From NCBI GenBank assembly GCA_028690665.1, contig JAQVAV010000010.1, forward strand, positions 62,001 to 126,000: a stretch of 64,000 nucleotides of DNA, in the 5' to 3' direction. This document shows positions 60,061-64,000 of the stretch, piece by piece. This DNA comes from Paludibacter sp. GTDB lineage: Bacteria > Bacteroidota > Bacteroidia > Bacteroidales > Paludibacteraceae. A program made the position numbers and the translations under genes. The notes beneath the pieces were generated by a model. It ran no database searches, was not told the origin of the DNA, and was given only the letters and a program-made list of their open reading frames with translations. Positions within the stretch are counted from its first letter, which is position 1. Each line of letters opens with the position of its first letter.

Positions 60061-60446
60061 ATTTTATAACAAATGTGTTTTATGTAATCAATTATTAATC
60101 GAACTCGTCTTGACTTTTCGTAGTAATTCTTTGTTTTAATAAAGATTAGAAAAATAAGACAAAAGATTCCTCGATAGAATCAGGATTACAGAAGTCTGTA
60201 GAGAATAAAATCTGTATTTTCTGTCTGAAAAGGGAATATAATACTCGTTAATTTTGCCTTGATTTAAAAGTCAAGATAAGTTCATCTATTTAAAAAACAT
60301 GTACGGGAAAATATTATTTGTGAAAAATTGAGAATTTATTGATGTTGCTAACAGTAATGAGAATTTATAAAGTGTCTCTTTCGGACAACAAAATATTATA
60401 AATTGATTAAAAGGACTTTTTTCTGTTTTTTTTCATTGAAAAGGTC

Positions 60447-60454
60447 TAACTTTG
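60447..60454 (+). promoter_or_regulatory. -7 box for the transaldolase gene
   Basis: TAACTTTG followed by CACCCTG; start near 60458, leader about 45 nt. A T-rich tract lies upstream but no TTTG. Confidence 0.6.
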
Positions 60455-60502
60455 CACCCTGAAAACAATTAGTTGCGGAGTAATTTTTTAAAAGAGAATA
60501 TT

Positions 60503-61168
60503 ATGATTTATTTAGCAGACACAGCTAACATTCAGGAATTGAAAGACCTGTTTTATTATTTCCCGTTGGAAGGTGTAACTACCAATCCAACAATTATTGC
60601 AGCAGAAAAACAACCTTTGTCCGTGATTCTGCCTCAAATTATTGAACTTGTAGGAAATAAAATGTTACATGTTCAGGTTATCAGCGAAAAAGCAGAAGAC
60701 ATGCTTCGCGAAGCCAAATTTTATAAACAAAAGTATAATCTGGGGGATAATTATTATGCAAAGATTCCTGTGTCGAAAGAAGGTTATAAGGCAATTCCCA
60801 TGATTAAAGATGCCGGCATAAATGTTACGGCTACAGCTATTTTTACACAACAACAGGCTCTTGTTGCAGCACGTGCCGGCGCCGATTGGGTTGCTCCTTA
60901 TGTAAATCGTTTAGATAACATTTCATCTCATGGGATAGAAGTGGTAAAGCATATTGTTGATAATATCCGTGAGTTCAAACTTAGTGCTAAAGTATTGGCT
61001 GCCAGTTTTAAAACTGTCGATCAGGTTCACCGGGTAAGTATGTCTGGTAGCCATGCAGCTACAATTAGCTATGAGCTGCTGGAACGCCTGCGCAGTCATC
61101 CAATGACCGATATGAGTATTGAAGCCTTTATAAAAGACGGAAAAGATTTATACGATCTTAAATTCTAA
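60503..61168 (+). CDS. Transaldolase / fructose-6-phosphate aldolase family protein
   Basis: A 221-residue TIM-barrel enzyme of the small transaldolase (TalC/FSA) group. The ATG at 60503 gives the family start MIYLADTANIQELKDL; a TTG 30 bp upstream is not needed. The Schiff-base lysine is K87 in YYAKIPVS. Other conserved segments are GVTTNPTII (about residues 24-32), NVTATAIFTQQQA (about 106-118), GADWVAPYVNRLD (about 125-137) and AASFKT (about 161-166). Whether it transfers dihydroxyacetone (transaldolase) or cleaves fructose 6-phosphate cannot be fixed from sequence. A monocistronic unit with a very strong terminator. Confidence 0.93.
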   Translation: MIYLADTANIQELKDLFYYFPLEGVTTNPTIIAAEKQPLSVILPQIIELVGNKMLHVQVISEKAEDMLREAKFYKQKYNLGDNYYAKIPVSKEGYKAIPMIKDAGINVTATAIFTQQQALVAARAGADWVAPYVNRLDNISSHGIEVVKHIVDNIREFKLSAKVLAASFKTVDQVHRVSMSGSHAATISYELLERLRSHPMTDMSIEAFIKDGKDLYDLKF

Positions 61169-61193
61169 TTTTATTCTCATATTATCAAAATTT

Positions 61194-61243
61194 AAACAAT
61201 ACAGCCTGAAATCTGATTCGGATTTCAGGCTGTATTGTTTTTT
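61194..61243 (+). terminator. Terminator after the transaldolase gene
   Basis: A perfect 20-bp stem (61194-61213 with 61221-61240), 7-nt loop and a T6 tract ending at 61243. As it separates convergent genes and its reverse side is also T-rich, it may serve both. Confidence 0.94.
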
Positions 61244-61279
61244 ATCTGTATTGTGGAAATGTCGAAAGAGAATCCGGCA

Positions 61280-63277
61280 TTATTTTTTTTCAACTTTAGC
61301 TCGCATAGAATCCCAGATAAGGTAACCGATAACCGCACCGTACATAACTAATCCCAGCCACTGTGCTCCGTTACTTTCAGCCCATTCTGCATTCATAAGG
61401 TCAATACCTCCAAATCGAAGTCCGGCGCTTACCACGCCCATTAATGCCCCTCCTGCAATGAATCCGGATGCTAATAAAGTTCCTCTTTCGAGACGGGCAG
61501 TATTAAGTGCTTTGTCTTTTGACCGTGTAGATACATACCAACTAATAATTCCTCCGATAAGAAGCGGTGCATTAAGCTCCATCGGAATAAACATTCCCAA
61601 TGCAAAAGCCAATGCCGGAACTTTAAAAATAGTAAGTACAATGGCTATAACAGCTCCGATAGCATATAAATACCACGGGGCACCGGCTCCTGACATGAGT
61701 GGTTCGATAACAGCCGCCATGGCGTTTGCCTGAGGAGCTACAAGGGCATTTTCTCCTGTAAATCCGTAGGTTTTATTCAAAATCATAATTACACCTCCGA
61801 CTGTGGCCGCAGAAACCAATGTTCCGAGGAATTTCCATGTTTCCTGTTTAGCCGGAGTTGTTCCGATCCAGTAACCTATTTTCAGATCGGTAATAAAACC
61901 CCCGGCCATGGAAAGTGCCGTACAGACTACACCACCGATAACCAAAGCGGCTATCATGCCGGAAGTTCCTTTGAGACCAACGGCCACCATTATAACTGAT
62001 GCGAGAATCAAAGTCATAAGAGTCATGCCAGAGACAGGGTTAGTTCCTACAATAGCAATCGCATTAGCGGCAACTGTTGTGAAAAGAAATGCAATGATAC
62101 CTACCACAAGAATGCCCACAATGGCATGAAGCAGATTGAATTCGACAACGCCAATATAAAAGAAAATAAATGTTGCCAACAGAGCGATAACGACGCCGAT
62201 GGAGATAATTTTCATGGAAATATCACGCTGAGTACGTTTTACTTCTTCACTGACGGAATTACCTTTACTTTTAAATTCTTTGGATGCCAGTCCAACAGCG
62301 CTTTTTATAATGCCCCAGGAACGAATGATCCCGATAATTCCGGCCATGGCAATTCCTCCGATACCAATATGGCGTGCAAATTCACGGAAAATTACTTCCG
62401 GAGCAACGGATGATAACTGCCCGCTGAATGCCGGATTCAGAAAATGAATAACCTGATCGCTCAATAACGGTAAAACTGGTACAATAACGAACCAGATTAA
62501 AGCCGAACCGGCGACGATAATTGCAGAATATTTTAATCCGACAATGTATCCTAATCCTAAAACGGCAGCGCCTACATTATTTTTAAATACTAATTTTGTT
62601 TTATCAGCTATTTGTTCGCCGAAAGGCAATACACGGGTTGTAAATGTTTCTGCCCATGCTCCGAATGATGCTACCAGGAAATCATAAAGTCCTCCGATAA
62701 TTCCTGCCATGATAAGTGGTTTAGCCTGATCGCCTCCCTTTTCTCCTGAAACAAGTACCTGAGTGGTAGCAGTAGCTTCCGGAAAAGGATATTTACCGTG
62801 CATGTCCGAAACAAAATATTTACGGAAGGGAATCAAAAATAAAATTCCGAGAACACCTCCCAAAAGGGAACTTAGAAATACCTGCATAAAGTTTACGGTA
62901 ATCTCTGGATATTTTGCCTGAAGAATATAGAGAGCCGGCAAGGTGAAAATAGCTCCTGCAACAATAACTCCTGAACTTGCTCCAATAGACTGTATAATGA
63001 CATTTTCACCTAATGCGCCTTTGCGTTTCGATGCACTTGAAAGTCCTACGGCGATGATAGCGATAGGAATGGCTGCCTCGAATACCTGACCAATTTTGAG
63101 GCCCAGATATGCAGCTGCAGCTGAAAATAGTACGGCCATTATGAGCCCCCAGCTTACTGAACGTACATTTACCTCCGGATAATTTTTGTCTGGAGATAAA
63201 AGCGGTTTATACTCTTCGCCCTCTCTTAATTCCCGGGAAGCATTTTCAGGGAGTCCCGTTATTTTTTCTTCTTCCAT
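61280..63277 (-). CDS. OPT family oligopeptide/metal-chelate transporter
   Basis: A 665-residue inner-membrane transporter with about 15 hydrophobic segments. After a hydrophilic N-terminus it has the OPT entry motif NVRSVSWGLIMAVLFSAAAAYLGLKIGQVFEAAIPIAIIA. Conserved loops include FPEATATTQVLVSGEKGG (about residues 162-179) and DLKIGYWIGTTPAKQETWK (about 460-478). The start MEEEKITGLPEN at 63277 avoids the overlap with the pullulanase that a start at 63313 would give. OPT members import oligopeptides or metal complexes. The gene is 25 bp after the pullulanase stop, so they may share a transcript. Confidence 0.92.
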   Translation of the reverse strand: MEEEKITGLPENASRELREGEEYKPLLSPDKNYPEVNVRSVSWGLIMAVLFSAAAAYLGLKIGQVFEAAIPIAIIAVGLSSASKRKGALGENVIIQSIGASSGVIVAGAIFTLPALYILQAKYPEITVNFMQVFLSSLLGGVLGILFLIPFRKYFVSDMHGKYPFPEATATTQVLVSGEKGGDQAKPLIMAGIIGGLYDFLVASFGAWAETFTTRVLPFGEQIADKTKLVFKNNVGAAVLGLGYIVGLKYSAIIVAGSALIWFVIVPVLPLLSDQVIHFLNPAFSGQLSSVAPEVIFREFARHIGIGGIAMAGIIGIIRSWGIIKSAVGLASKEFKSKGNSVSEEVKRTQRDISMKIISIGVVIALLATFIFFYIGVVEFNLLHAIVGILVVGIIAFLFTTVAANAIAIVGTNPVSGMTLMTLILASVIMVAVGLKGTSGMIAALVIGGVVCTALSMAGGFITDLKIGYWIGTTPAKQETWKFLGTLVSAATVGGVIMILNKTYGFTGENALVAPQANAMAAVIEPLMSGAGAPWYLYAIGAVIAIVLTIFKVPALAFALGMFIPMELNAPLLIGGIISWYVSTRSKDKALNTARLERGTLLASGFIAGGALMGVVSAGLRFGGIDLMNAEWAESNGAQWLGLVMYGAVIGYLIWDSMRAKVEKK

Positions 63278-63302
63278 GATGTTTTTTTTCTGTTTGATAA
63301 TT

Positions 63303-64000
63303 TTATTCAACATACATAATACTTGCAGATGATGCCTCTACTGTGAATTTACCTCCACGAACGGTTTTCAACCCGTTCAGATCTATGGCACCATCGTGGC
63401 ATACAACATTCCAGTCTCCTTCAGGAATCTCAATCTCAACCGGGTATCTGTTGCCATTATAAACAACCAGAATATTCTTCCATTTATCGCCGTTTACGTG
63501 ATCGGTCAGTAAAAATGCAACAACATTCGGAATGTTATATTCCTGGAACAAAAGGTTGTCCTGAATCATTTTTTGAGTGGACATTCTGAATGCGGAATGT
63601 TGCTTCCGAAGGTTAATCAACCCTTTGTAATAATCAAAAATATCCTTGTAAGTTGTTTTGTTGTCCCAGTTTATTTCATTGATTGAGTCCGGTGATTGAT
63701 AAGTATTATGGATTCCCTTTTTGTCCCGGTAAAGTTCTTCGCCTGCATAAATAAACGGAACTCCCTGCGCTGTAAAAATGATTGTCTGAGCCAGCTTGTC
63801 GAATTTCATAATTTCTTCCTCGGAAGCATCTGCTGGTCTCGATTCTCTAAGCTTATCAACCAGACACATGTCATCGTGGCAGGAAACATAATTAATCACC
63901 TGGGTTGGTTTGTTTACATACGGGGCTTTCGAATAAATAGGTTTTGTATAATCAATCTGAGGATGTTGTGTAGTACCGACCACTCCAAACTTAACGCTTT
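63303..64000 (-). CDS. pulA: Type I pullulanase, C-terminal part (cut by window edge)
   Basis: About 232 codons, entering from the right edge and ending at 63303. Reading before the apparent GTG start continues in frame (SVKFGVVGTTQHP), so the gene extends beyond 64000. Visible GH13_14 features: the conserved VNYVSCHDDMCLVDKL (with the HD transition-state residues), GVPFIYAGEELYRDK, and a C-terminal beta-sandwich domain. Pullulanase debranches alpha-1,6 links in glycogen and pullulan, complementing the GH77 enzyme elsewhere in the window. The signal peptide and N-terminal CBM domains are not visible, so its location cannot be judged. Confidence 0.92.
   Translation of the reverse strand, partial: SVKFGVVGTTQHPQIDYTKPIYSKAPYVNKPTQVINYVSCHDDMCLVDKLRESRPADASEEEIMKFDKLAQTIIFTAQGVPFIYAGEELYRDKKGIHNTYQSPDSINEINWDNKTTYKDIFDYYKGLINLRKQHSAFRMSTQKMIQDNLLFQEYNIPNVVAFLLTDHVNGDKWKNILVVYNGNRYPVEIEIPEGDWNVVCHDGAIDLNGLKTVRGGKFTVEASSASIMYVE

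Larger units (their letters stand above)
59563..60502. other. 940-bp intergenic region between divergent metK and transaldolase genes
   Basis: Left part: metK leader with riboswitch (59647-59697) and its promoter (59709-59716). Middle (59960-60060): a cluster of short palindromes. Right: the transaldolase -7 box (60447-60454). Another TAATTTTG at 60249-60256 could be a promoter for a short RNA but has no TTTG partner. An ORF of 40 codons at 59846-59968 is the only open frame of note and looks random. Otherwise AT-rich. Confidence 0.6.

Noticed and set aside
1-64000. Search for mobile elements, phage genes, toxin-antitoxin pairs, CRISPR arrays and restriction systems
   Set aside because: No transposase, integrase, terminal inverted repeats or repeat-spacer pattern were seen; the window reads as stable core chromosome.

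Overview
This window looks like ordinary chromosome from an anaerobic member of the Bacteroidetes, most likely order Bacteroidales. Four things point there. Promoter-like TAnnTTTG boxes, some with an upstream TTTG or TTG, precede many genes. The gene families are lineage-typical: GldH, PorP/SprF, type IX secretion sorting domains, NigD-like lipoprotein, GT117, DUF2851 and a Bacteroidetes-type PurM. The rseC-rnfBCDGEA operon has the order usual in Bacteroidales. Shine-Dalgarno sequences are largely absent. A genus cannot be fixed from the sequence alone; a Paludibacter-like organism is a guess. I see no insertion sequence, prophage, CRISPR array or integrase.

Layout. 1-8.5 kb: the start of a cardiolipin synthase and ribD (minus); then prmC, a three-gene ECF sigma / membrane protein / periplasmic Spy-like protein set, tRNA-Cys, a GH77 glucanotransferase with two CBM20 domains, and purM (plus). 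8.6-16.5 kb (minus): acyl-CoA synthetase, a cysteine-free Mrp ATPase, trmB, the holB-ricT-gldH cluster and a cyclophilin. 16.5-23.7 kb (minus): a type IX secretion cassette with a 1349-residue repetitive adhesin, its PorP/SprF partner and a PorE-like OmpA protein. 24-31.2 kb: NigD-like lipoprotein, HhH protein, Dabb protein, a miniature type IX cargo, nadB, an acetyltransferase and CstA. 31.2-38 kb (minus): a GH18-NodB-GT2 fusion, an RlmD-type rRNA methylase, a class I isoprenoid synthase-like protein and DUF1761. 38-41 kb (plus): recQ and an E2-like acyltransferase without the catalytic His. 41-42 kb: a phosphotransbutyrylase (minus). 42.3-49.3 kb (plus): GT117, polysaccharide deacetylase, DUF2851 and an Ig-like lipoprotein. 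49.6-55.2 kb (plus): rseC and the complete Rnf complex. 55.4-64 kb: tRNA-Gly with a decayed duplicate, PBP1A, metK behind a SAM-II-like riboswitch, a transaldolase/FSA, an OPT transporter and the end of a type I pullulanase.

How it fits together. Rnf would couple ferredoxin oxidation to NAD reduction and ion pumping. GH77 and pullulanase serve glycogen/maltodextrin metabolism. The type IX cassette, GldH and the small CTD protein imply a surface secretion system whose core genes lie elsewhere. The items most worth a second look are the trimodular GH18-NodB-GT2 protein, the orphan isoprenoid synthase-like gene, the His-less E2-like protein, the CnrYXH-like sigma module, the SAM-II-like metK leader, the tRNA-Gly pseudogene, and the structured nadB leader.
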